A stretch of 6,173 nt of DNA, taken from NCBI GenBank assembly GCA_938017915.1, contig CALIKW010000003.1, forward strand, positions 1 to 6,173. Direction: 5' to 3'. Positions within the stretch are counted from its first letter, which is position 1. The number at the start of each line of letters is the position of its first letter. Below are positions 1-5,623 of the stretch, piece by piece. The notes under the pieces were generated by a model. That model was not told the DNA's origin and did no database searches. It saw nothing but the letters and a program-made list of their open reading frames with translations. The DNA is from an uncultured archaeon. Lineage in GTDB: Archaea; Aenigmatarchaeota; Aenigmatarchaeia; CG10238-14; SCSR01. The translations under genes and the position numbers were made by a program.

Positions 1-38
1 AAAAATATTTTTTCAAATCTAAGTTTTTGTTTTTCCAT
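1..38 (-). CDS. 5' end of an unidentified minus-strand gene (partial)
   Basis: Read on the minus strand, an ATG at 38-36 opens a frame that runs without a stop to the window edge, giving MEKQKLRFEKIF. The product cannot be identified from 12 residues; the start is charged and hydrophilic, so it shows no signal peptide. The call rests on three things: the open frame, the purine-rich, Lys/Glu-rich codon use typical of genuine starts in this window, and the promoter. The palindromic AT box at 58-71 is centred 26.5 bp upstream of this ATG, the same distance as from the divergent zinc-ribbon start. There is no Shine-Dalgarno sequence before the ATG, consistent with a leaderless message. An alternative is that 1-36 is merely a T-rich terminator of an upstream plus-strand gene. 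Only the sequence to the left can settle this. Confidence 0.4.
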   Translation of the reverse strand, partial: MEKQKLRFEKIF

Positions 39-50
39 ATCTTTGAATAG

Positions 51-77
51 AAAAGAATTTAAAATTTTAAAATTACT
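51..77. promoter_or_regulatory. Shared symmetric TATA-box region between two divergent starts
   Basis: Positions 58-71 read TTTAAAATTTTAAA, a perfect 14-bp palindrome centred at 64.5. The plus-strand ATG at 91 and the minus-strand ATG at 38 are each 26.5 bp from that centre, which is the archaeal TATA-to-transcription-start distance. Transcription could therefore start at or next to the A of each ATG, giving two leaderless messages. The flank on the plus side (AAAGAA, 52-57) is purine-rich, as a TFB recognition element would be. The minus-side flank is less clear. The distances are read from the sequence; promoter activity is inferred. Confidence 0.5.
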
Positions 78-90
78 TAAATTCGAGAAC

Positions 91-210
91 ATGGAGAGTT
101 GTCCAGAATGCGGAAGTGAAAAAGTGGAAGTGAAAAACGAAGGAATCTTCTGCAGGAAGTGTGGCCTTTTAATAGAGCAAACGTATTTTTCAGGAAGAAA
201 GGTCATTTAA
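91..210 (+). CDS. Mini TFIIB-type zinc-ribbon protein, 39 aa
   Basis: The product is a 39-residue protein with four cysteines arranged CPECGS (C4, C7) and CRKCG (C21, C24), followed by LLIEQ. This is the layout of the N-terminal zinc ribbon of archaeal transcription factor B/TFIIB, which typically reads CPECGS, then CxxCGLVIEE. The two cyclin-like repeats that bind TATA DNA in full TFB are absent, so this is a stand-alone ribbon. Such mini ribbons occur in archaea; whether this one contacts RNA polymerase, competes with TFB or simply binds nucleic acid is unknown. The ATG at 91 is preferred because it sits just before the first Cys pair and 26.5 bp from the AT box at 58-71. The frame is open back to position 1, with a possible TTG at 43, but the upstream codons look like low-complexity AT spacer. 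No Shine-Dalgarno sequence is visible. The gene is short enough to be missed by standard gene callers. Confidence 0.8.
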   Translation: MESCPECGSEKVEVKNEGIFCRKCGLLIEQTYFSGRKVI

Positions 211-377
211 AAAAATAAAGGCAAATTCTCTTTAGCTCAAATTACCCTTCATAAAATAATTGAATATTTTGGAAGAAACAAAGGGCATAATTTTGTGAAA
301 TTTTTAGAGAAGTTTTAAATCCATTTAGTCAAAAAGAATTAAAGAAAAAACTCACTTTTATAATTTAGGGATGAAAA
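211..377. other. Gap between zinc-ribbon gene and hisS, no convincing gene
   Basis: These 167 bp hold no recognisable RNA or gene. The zinc-ribbon frame reopens directly after its TAA and stays open to a TAA at 316-318 (35 codons) but has no ATG; it is discussed as a finding. T-runs at 291-306 and 313-316 could end the zinc-ribbon message. TATA-like stretches occur near 312-320 and 337-343. A stronger one (TTTTATAAT, 356-364) lies only about 18 bp before the hisS ATG, too close to drive a message that includes that codon. Just before hisS is GGGATGA (368-374), a poor match to an archaeal Shine-Dalgarno sequence. Confidence 0.4.
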
Positions 378-1667
378 ATGGAGCTTAAACCTCTGAAAGG
401 AACAAGGGATTTTTTGCCGGAAGAAATGATAATAAGGCAAAAGGTTTTGAATAGAATTAAAAATACTTTTGAGTTGTTTGGATTTCAACCTTTAGAAACT
501 CCTGCACTTGAATCTTGGGAAGTATTATCAGCAAAGGGAGCAGGAGGAGAAGATATTTTAAAAGAAACTTATAATTTTGAGGATTTGGGGAAAAGAAGAG
601 TCGGGTTAAGGTATGACTTAACAGTTCCTTTAGCAAGAGTTGTTGCATCAAATCCAAGCTTGCCTTTACCTTTTAAGAGATATCAAATTCAAAATGTCTG
701 GCGTTATGGAGATGTTTCAAAAGGCAGGTTAAGAGAGTTTTTGCAGGCAGATATAGACATAGTTGGCTCTGAAAGCATGCTAGCTGACGCTGAAGTAATA
801 GCTTGTGCAGTTTCTTGCTTAGATTCTTTAAGTTTTAAAGATTTTTTAGTAAGAATAAACAACAGAAAAATTTTATCTGCTTTAATTAAATTTGCTGGAA
901 TAGAAGAAGAAAAAAGCTTGGACGTTTTTAGAAGTATAGATAAACTTGAAAAAATTGGTAAAGAAAAAGTTAAAAAAGAATTGGAGGAAAAAGGAATTTC
1001 AAAAGATTCTATAAAAAAAATTTTTGATTTTATTAAAATTGATGATGTTCCAGAAAAAGTTCTTGAAAGAATTAAGGAATTAAATTTTGATGAAGGGGAA
1101 AAAGGAATTGAGGAATTGAAAGAAATTGTTTTTTATCTTGACCGAATGAAAGTCAGAGCAAAAATTAAAATTGACTTAAGTTTAGCTAGGGGTTTAGATT
1201 ATTATACTGGCCCTATATTTGAGATTTCTGCTGAAAAGGAAATAGGAAGTATCGCAGGTGGAGGAAGATATGATAAGCTAATTGAAGTATTTGCAAAAAG
1301 AAAAATTCCTGCAACAGGAATAAGCTTGGGAGTTGAAAGGATAATCGAAGTTATGAAAAAAAGAAAAATGTTAGAAGAAAAAAAATCTAACACAGAAATT
1401 TTTGTAGCTACGGTAAACAAAGAAGTTTTGAAAAAATCTTTGGGGATAATTCAAAAGTTAAGGGAAAATGGAATTAAAACCGATTTTGACTTAAGAGAAA
1501 GGAATTTAACAAGACAATTAGAATATGCAAATTCTTTAGGAATCCCCTACGTACTAATAATTGGAGAAAGAGAATTGGAGAAAAATAAGTTTAAGCTGAG
1601 AGATATGCTGAAAAAAATTGAAAGAGAAGTGGAATTGAGTGAAATTATTAAAATTTTTAAAAATTAA
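378..1667 (+). CDS. hisS: Histidyl-tRNA synthetase (HisRS), class II
   Basis: This cytoplasmic enzyme attaches histidine to tRNA-His using ATP. At 429 residues it has the normal length of the family. The N-terminus KGTRDFLPEE (7-16) is the family hallmark and fixes the start at the ATG at 378. The class II core follows: RYDLTVP (78-84) for histidine/ATP binding, motif 2 around VWRYGDVSKGR (107-117) with R109 as the likely ATP-contacting arginine, and the HisRS-specific signatures RGLDYYTG (271-278, with R271 the likely catalytic arginine) and GGGRYD (294-299). Motif 3 is ATGISLGVER (312-321). Residues about 160-255 are the helical insertion. Residues about 335-429 form the anticodon-binding domain, with DLRERNLTRQLEYA (371-384) conserved. 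No key residue I checked is missing and there is no frameshift. The gene ends 11 bp from the convergent minus-strand gene. Its promoter is unclear, as the best TATA-like box is too close to the ATG. A HisZ-type paralogue is unlikely because both HisRS signatures are intact. Confidence 0.97.
   Translation: MELKPLKGTRDFLPEEMIIRQKVLNRIKNTFELFGFQPLETPALESWEVLSAKGAGGEDILKETYNFEDLGKRRVGLRYDLTVPLARVVASNPSLPLPFKRYQIQNVWRYGDVSKGRLREFLQADIDIVGSESMLADAEVIACAVSCLDSLSFKDFLVRINNRKILSALIKFAGIEEEKSLDVFRSIDKLEKIGKEKVKKELEEKGISKDSIKKIFDFIKIDDVPEKVLERIKELNFDEGEKGIEELKEIVFYLDRMKVRAKIKIDLSLARGLDYYTGPIFEISAEKEIGSIAGGGRYDKLIEVFAKRKIPATGISLGVERIIEVMKKRKMLEEKKSNTEIFVATVNKEVLKKSLGIIQKLRENGIKTDFDLRERNLTRQLEYANSLGIPYVLIIGERELEKNKFKLRDMLKKIEREVELSEIIKIFKN
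1642..1663 (-). terminator. Possible terminator of the minus-strand 144-aa gene
   Basis: Downstream of the minus-strand stop, that strand carries short T-runs, including five Ts opposite 1659-1663, within the 3' end of hisS. This is weaker than the hisS terminator but is the first T-rich stretch the minus-strand polymerase would meet. Confidence 0.22.
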
Positions 1668-1693
1668 TTTCTTTTCCTTTACTTTTTCTCTCT
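1668..1693 (+). terminator. T-rich terminator of hisS
   Basis: Immediately after the hisS stop, the plus strand is almost entirely pyrimidine, with runs TTT, TTTT, TTT and TTTTT at 1668-1687. Archaeal RNA polymerase can terminate on such T-tracts without a hairpin. The tract overlaps the last codons of the convergent gene (stop at 1679), so that protein's C-terminal Lys/Glu-rich codons double as the hisS terminator. The T-runs are seen; their function is inferred. Confidence 0.45.
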
Positions 1694-2113
1694 CAAGAAA
1701 TTTTGATAAGCTTTTCTTAAAGATTGAGTTATTTCTGGATTATTCATTATTTCCTTTAAGTTTTCAGGAGCTAGGTAGGATGTTTCATGTTTTTCAATAA
1801 ATTTTAAAAGCGTTTCACAGTATTTCTCTACTTTATAACCATCCTTTGCAATTGCTGCAATTACCGCACTCCTATAACTTTCCGCTGCTTTAAAAATTTC
1901 ATTTTGCTTCTCATAATACTCTCCTTCTTCTACTTTTTTGTCAGGGTCAACTTCAACTACACTAGAGGGGAAAGTAATGAAAGGTGAGACAATTTCTCTC
2001 ATTTTTTTATCTGGAAAAATTTTGTCTACTTCTGAGGAAAACCTGCAAACTTCACAACTGCAAGTAGCAGTTTTGGGCTTTTTTTCTCCTTTTCTCCAGA
2101 GTTTCCATTTCAT
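1679..2113 (-). CDS. Unrecognised 144-aa protein with N-terminal CxCxxC motif
   Basis: I do not recognise this family. The basic N-terminal tail (MKWKLWRKGEKKPK) leads into a tight cysteine cluster CSCEVC (C18, C20, C23), and there is one further Cys at 99. Four cysteines could in principle hold a zinc ion or an iron-sulfur cluster, but this spacing matches no motif I can name with certainty. Residues about 62-108 look like two or three amphipathic helices rich in Ala, Glu and Tyr (for example NEIFKAAESYRSAVIAAIAK), resembling a TPR-like or other helical bundle. A further helix ends the chain. There is no signal peptide or membrane segment, so it is probably cytoplasmic. The ATG at 2113 fits a leaderless start, since a TATA-like box lies about 26 bp upstream near 2139. 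It is convergent with hisS (11 bp between stops) and divergent from ileS. Sustained codon structure over 144 codons and a promoter of its own argue that it is a real gene. The plus-strand frame at 1938-2120 is its shadow. Confidence 0.78.
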   Translation of the reverse strand: MKWKLWRKGEKKPKTATCSCEVCRFSSEVDKIFPDKKMREIVSPFITFPSSVVEVDPDKKVEEGEYYEKQNEIFKAAESYRSAVIAAIAKDGYKVEKYCETLLKFIEKHETSYLAPENLKEIMNNPEITQSLRKAYQNFLREKK

Positions 2114-2132
2114 ATTTTAAAGAAAGAAGGAA

Positions 2133-2149
2133 AAAAATTTAAGCTTATC
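2133..2149 (-). promoter_or_regulatory. TATA-like promoter of the minus-strand 144-aa gene
   Basis: On the minus strand the sequence here reads GATAAGCTTAAATTTTT, with the TATA-like core centred near 2139. That is about 26 bp from the ATG at 2113, predicting a leaderless or nearly leaderless transcript. No Shine-Dalgarno sequence precedes the ATG. Confidence 0.42.
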
Positions 2150-2166
2150 TAAAAATTTTAATTTAT
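2148..2166 (+). promoter_or_regulatory. TATA-like promoter of ileS
   Basis: The stretch AAAAATTTTAATTTA (2151-2165) has its centre of AT-richness near 2160, about 27 bp upstream of the ileS ATG at 2187. There is no Shine-Dalgarno sequence before that ATG, so the message is probably leaderless. This box and the minus-strand one lie about 20 bp apart, back to back in the 73-bp intergenic space. Confidence 0.45.
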
Positions 2167-2186
2167 CATTTACTAAATTCTATTCT

Positions 2187-5177
2187 ATGGCAGAATATTA
2201 TAATCACAAAGCTATAGAGAATAAGATACTTAATTTTTGGGAAAGTAATAGAATTCCTCAAGCCATTACTCGTTTTGATAAAAAGAAAAAGAAGTTTTAC
2301 CTTTTAGATGGTCCGCCTTACGTTAATGCTGAACCTCATGTTGGGCACATAAAAACAACTACTCTCAAAGATATATGGTCTAAATTTAAGTTCATGCAAG
2401 GCTTCTTCTCCTGGTTCCAACCAGGCTTTGATTGCCATGGCTTACCAATAGAAAATATGGTTGAAAAAGAGCTTGGAATAATTTCCAAAAAGGATATAGA
2501 GGAAAAAATAGGTGTAGAAAATTTTATTAAAAAATGCGAGGAAAAAGCAAGAGGAAATGAAAAAATTTGGCTTGATTTATATAAAAAGCTTGGAGCATGG
2601 CGTGGGTGGGTTGCCCCTTACTTAACGATTGAAAATTATTATATACAATCTGCGTGGTGGAGTTTTAAGAAAATGGCAGAAAAAGGGATGCTTTACCAAG
2701 GTGAAAAGCCAACTTATTGGTGTCCTCATTGCCAAACAGCTTTATCTGGATATGAAGTTACTGATAGCTACGAAAATGTTAAAGACCCAAATATATACGT
2801 TAAATTCCAGATAGCAGGGAAGGATAATGAGTATATAGTAATTTCTACAACTACACCTTGGACTTTGGTTAGTAATGTAGCAATAGCTGTTCACCCTGAT
2901 GAATACTATGTTAAAGTTAAAGTTGGAAAAGAAAAGCTAATAATTTCTGAAAAAAGAGTGGAGGCTGTGCTTAAGGAATTGGTAAAAGTAGATTATGAAG
3001 TTGAAGAAAAGTTCCTTGGAAAAGAGTTAGGAGGCTTAAAGTATTTGCCTGTGTTAAATGTTCCTGTTCAAGAAAAGCTTAAATCTCAAGAAAATGCCCA
3101 TAGAATAATTCTTTCAATTCCTGTTTTGAAATCAAAATCTTATAAACATGGAATTCTGGAAAAATATGAAAAAATGAAGGCTGAATTTTTTGATTTCGTA
3201 AATGCAGAAGAAGGTTCTGGCTGTGTTCACGTTGCCCCTGGCCATGGGCCAGAAGATTATTATGTTGGCCAGCACTATAATTTGCCTTCTGTTTCTCCGG
3301 TAGATGATGAAGGAAAATTTGATTCTCAAGCAGGTGAATTTAGAGGAATGTTTGTTAAGGAAGCAGATAAAAAAATTGTTGAAAAATTGGAAAAGAAAAA
3401 TAGGCTATTATACTTTACTTGGATAATTCATCCTTATCCCTTATGCTGGAGATGTAAATCACCACTAATCTTTAGATTAACTAAGCAATGGTTTTTGTCT
3501 GTTGATTTGATTAAGGAAAAGATGATTAAGGAAAATGAAAAAGTTAAATGGCTTCCTGAGTTTGGAAAGGAAAGATTTAGAAAGTGGTTAAGTGAAGCAG
3601 TAGATTGGTGTATATCAAGACAAAGATATTGGGGGATACCTATGCCTGTTTGGGTTTGCGAGAAATGCAAGAAAACGGAAATTATAAGTTCTGAAGAAGA
3701 ATTAAGGGAAAAATCAAAAGAAAGATTGTCAAAAAAGTTAAACCTACATAAGCATATAATAGATAAAGTAAAGTTAACTTGTCAAAATTGCGGCTCTGAC
3801 ATGAAAAAAGTTCCTGATATATTGGATGTGTGGTTTGATTCAGGGATTGCACCATGGGCTTCTTTAGGATATCCATTCAAGAAAAAAGAAATTTTTGAAC
3901 ACCTTTGGCCAGTTGACCTTATAGATGAAAGTCAAGACCAAATAAGAGGATGGTTTTACAGTTTAATTTTTTGCGGTATTTCTGTTTTTGACGAATCTCC
4001 ATTTAAAACAGTTTGTATGAATGGATGGGTTTTGGACGAAAAAGGAGAAAAGATGAGCAAATCCTTAGGAAATGTTATTTGGGCAAGCGAAGCTATAGAA
4101 AGATTAGGGTCAGATGTATTAAGATTTTATTTCTGTTGGGAAGTTGCTCCCTGGGAAGAACAAAACTTTAGTTTTAAAACTGCAGAAGAAGTAAGGAAGA
4201 TTTTTAATATTCTCTGGAATTGTTATTCCTTTTTCCTTCTCTACTCTTCTGAGTTAGGGTTTGAATATAAAAATTTGAGGGTAGAGGATAAGTGGATTTT
4301 GTCAAAACTTAATAGCTTGATTATTGAAGTAGAAAAAAATTTAGAAAATTTTGAGTTCCATTTTGCTGCAAGAAAAATTAGTAATTTTATAGTAAATGAT
4401 TTGAGTAGATTTTATATAAAATTAATAAGAGATAGAGTTTGGGTTTCTAAGGAAGATGAAGATAAAAGAGTTGCATTAACTTGTTTGTACAAAGTTTTAA
4501 TAACTCTAGCTAAGATTTTATCTCCAATCTCGCCATTTATTGCAGAGGAAATTTACCAGAACTTGAAAAAATATGGAAGTGAGAGGAAAAAATCTGTTCA
4601 CCTTTGCAGTTGGCCTTCCCCTGATGAAAATTTAATTAATAAAGATTTGGAAGAGAAAATGGAAATGGCTAAAAAAATTATAGAAGCATGCTATTCCCTT
4701 AGACAAAGGGAGAAAATCAAGCTAAGATGGCCTGTTAAGAGGATTTTGATTTATAGTAAGAAAAATAGTGTAAAAGAAGTAATTGAAATGATGAAGGATG
4801 TTTTGAGTAGAATGTGCAACTCAAAGGAAATTTATTTTGGCCAAGAATTACCTGAAGGTGAATGGGTAAAGTCGGATTTTGATTTTGGAACTATTTTTAT
4901 AGATAAAACCTTTGACCAAGAAATTTTTAATGAGTCTTTAATAAGAGAGCTCATAAGAAAGGTTCAATCTATGAGGAAGGATTATGGTCTTAACGTTAAG
5001 GAAAAAATTTTCCTAACTTTAAACTCAGACGAAAAAACAAATGAAATCTTAAGAAAATTTTCCAAGAATTTGGAAGATGAAATTATGGCTGAAGTTAAAG
5101 TAGGGAAATTGGAAGGGGAAATAAAAGGTAGCTTGGAGTTTTTTGACAAAAGAATAGAGATAGGTTTTAGTAGATGA
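2187..5177 (+). CDS. ileS: Isoleucyl-tRNA synthetase (IleRS), class I, with editing domain
   Basis: This enzyme charges tRNA-Ile with isoleucine and hydrolyses mischarged valine. At 996 residues it is in the family range. The ATP site is present as HVGH (51-54, in the setting PPYVNAEPHVGH) and KMSKS (622-626). FDCHGLPIE (81-89) is typical of the IleRS/ValRS/LeuRS group and, with the following VEKELGI, points to IleRS. The CP1 editing domain (about 200-400) keeps the Thr-rich STTTPWTLVSN (220-230) and GSGCVHVAPGHGPED (343-357), including the conserved D357. Two sets of paired cysteines look like zinc knuckles: C179/C182 with C420/C423, and C491/C494 with C532/C535. DVWFDSG (547-553) and QDQIRGWFYS (583-592) are further core signatures. 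The anticodon-binding helical domain runs from about 695 to 850. The remaining 145 residues resemble the C-terminal extension of archaeal/eukaryotic-type IleRS. The start is supported by the N-terminal alignment to the family and a TATA-like box 27 bp upstream. No frameshift or lost catalytic residue is seen. Confidence 0.97.
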   Translation: MAEYYNHKAIENKILNFWESNRIPQAITRFDKKKKKFYLLDGPPYVNAEPHVGHIKTTTLKDIWSKFKFMQGFFSWFQPGFDCHGLPIENMVEKELGIISKKDIEEKIGVENFIKKCEEKARGNEKIWLDLYKKLGAWRGWVAPYLTIENYYIQSAWWSFKKMAEKGMLYQGEKPTYWCPHCQTALSGYEVTDSYENVKDPNIYVKFQIAGKDNEYIVISTTTPWTLVSNVAIAVHPDEYYVKVKVGKEKLIISEKRVEAVLKELVKVDYEVEEKFLGKELGGLKYLPVLNVPVQEKLKSQENAHRIILSIPVLKSKSYKHGILEKYEKMKAEFFDFVNAEEGSGCVHVAPGHGPEDYYVGQHYNLPSVSPVDDEGKFDSQAGEFRGMFVKEADKKIVEKLEKKNRLLYFTWIIHPYPLCWRCKSPLIFRLTKQWFLSVDLIKEKMIKENEKVKWLPEFGKERFRKWLSEAVDWCISRQRYWGIPMPVWVCEKCKKTEIISSEEELREKSKERLSKKLNLHKHIIDKVKLTCQNCGSDMKKVPDILDVWFDSGIAPWASLGYPFKKKEIFEHLWPVDLIDESQDQIRGWFYSLIFCGISVFDESPFKTVCMNGWVLDEKGEKMSKSLGNVIWASEAIERLGSDVLRFYFCWEVAPWEEQNFSFKTAEEVRKIFNILWNCYSFFLLYSSELGFEYKNLRVEDKWILSKLNSLIIEVEKNLENFEFHFAARKISNFIVNDLSRFYIKLIRDRVWVSKEDEDKRVALTCLYKVLITLAKILSPISPFIAEEIYQNLKKYGSERKKSVHLCSWPSPDENLINKDLEEKMEMAKKIIEACYSLRQREKIKLRWPVKRILIYSKKNSVKEVIEMMKDVLSRMCNSKEIYFGQELPEGEWVKSDFDFGTIFIDKTFDQEIFNESLIRELIRKVQSMRKDYGLNVKEKIFLTLNSDEKTNEILRKFSKNLEDEIMAEVKVGKLEGEIKGSLEFFDKRIEIGFSR

Positions 5178-5180
5178 ATT

Positions 5181-5220
5181 AACCACCAAAAAGGTTCTAA
5201 CTTTTTATCTTTTTTTAAAA
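5181..5220 (+). promoter_or_regulatory. T-rich ileS terminator doubling as promoter of the OB-fold gene
   Basis: After the ileS stop comes a weak possible stem (AACC at 5181-5184 with GGTT at 5193-5196), then T-runs at 5202-5206 and 5210-5216, which fit an archaeal terminator. The same CTTTTTATC (5201-5209) is centred about 28 bp before the ATG at 5234, the TATA-to-start distance seen at other genes here. A single AT-rich element may therefore end one transcript and start the next. No Shine-Dalgarno sequence precedes 5234. Confidence 0.4.
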
Positions 5221-5233
5221 ATTTTCAAAAATC

Positions 5234-5623
5234 ATGGAAGAAAAATTTATTTTGTTAGCTTGCTTTCTTTGTTCTTTCACAGGTTTGTTTTTAACGTATT
5301 TTGTTGCTAAAAGTATAGAACCTTTTGAAATTGAACTGTCTGAAATAAATTATGAATTTATAGGAAGAACTGTAAGTACTAGAGGAAAAATAGTTTATAA
5401 AAAATTGCATCCTTCAGGTCATTTGTTTTTAAGTTTAGAGGAAAAAGGTTTGAAAATTCAAGTTCCTATTTTTTCTAGTTTGATGAAGAAAATTGAAGAA
5501 AATGGAATTAAAGAAGAAGATTTCTGGATTGGAAGAATTCTAGAAGTTAAAGGAGTTGTTGATGAATACCAGGGGCAGCTACAAATAATCCCAAGGAAGG
5601 TTGAGGATTTAAGGTTGAGATAA
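5234..5623 (+). CDS. Membrane-anchored OB-fold protein, 129 aa
   Basis: Residues 5-25 form a single hydrophobic segment (FILLACFLCSF onward), best read as an N-terminal membrane anchor. The rest resembles an OB-fold of the nucleic-acid-binding type. Its signs are a first strand GRTVSTRGKIV (44-54), then LFLSLEEKGLKIQVPIF (64-80) for strands 2 and 3, a helix rich in Lys/Glu (81-96), and the closing pair GRILEVKGVVDEYQGQLQIIP (100-120). The ending G-x-V-x-x-Y-x-G-x-L-Q-I-x-P is typical of tRNA_anti-like OB domains. Whether it binds nucleic acid, and on which side of the membrane it lies, cannot be read from the sequence. A lipoprotein reading (LLAC at 7-10) is unlikely because too few residues precede the Cys. 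The stop overlaps the next ATG as TAATG, so the two proteins are probably made together and may work together. The ATG at 5234 is preferred because it starts just before the anchor and has a promoter-like box at the right distance. Confidence 0.82.
   Translation: MEEKFILLACFLCSFTGLFLTYFVAKSIEPFEIELSEINYEFIGRTVSTRGKIVYKKLHPSGHLFLSLEEKGLKIQVPIFSSLMKKIEENGIKEEDFWIGRILEVKGVVDEYQGQLQIIPRKVEDLRLR

Noticed and set aside
278..296. Short inverted repeat ACAAA/TTTGT in the gap before hisS
   Set aside because: A 5-bp AT-rich stem with a 9-base loop is expected by chance in such DNA and is too weak to call a structure.
312..322. GTTTTAAATCC resembling a tRNA T-loop
   Set aside because: The invariant C56 is replaced by T, and there is no paired T-stem, anticodon arm or acceptor stem around it.
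457..657. Minus-strand open frame of 66 codons inside hisS
   Set aside because: It lies wholly under the well-conserved HisRS core and its product is a Leu/Gln/Phe-rich shadow of AT-rich codons. The same reasoning rejects 1202-1420 on the minus strand.
1938..2120. Plus-strand open frame of 60 codons opposite the 144-residue gene
   Set aside because: It is Ser/Thr/Leu/Phe-rich, as expected of an antisense shadow of a Lys/Glu-rich gene, and has no promoter or motif of its own.
3304..3310. ATGATGA, a match to the C box of archaeal C/D guide RNAs
   Set aside because: It is within the ileS coding frame and no D box (CTGA) follows at a workable distance.
2629..3876. Open frames within ileS at 2629-2814 (+) and 3132-3329, 3434-3670, 3682-3876 (-)
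   Set aside because: All lie inside the continuous IleRS frame, whose motifs are intact across these spans. None shows recognisable domains.
378..5177. hisS and ileS as a functional aminoacyl-tRNA synthetase operon
   Set aside because: A minus-strand gene lies between them and each has its own upstream signals and terminator, so proximity alone does not show co-transcription.
5252..5263. Possible lipoprotein box (LLAC) in the OB-fold protein
   Set aside because: Only nine residues precede the Cys, too few for a signal peptide, and the hydrophobic stretch continues past it, which fits a membrane anchor better.
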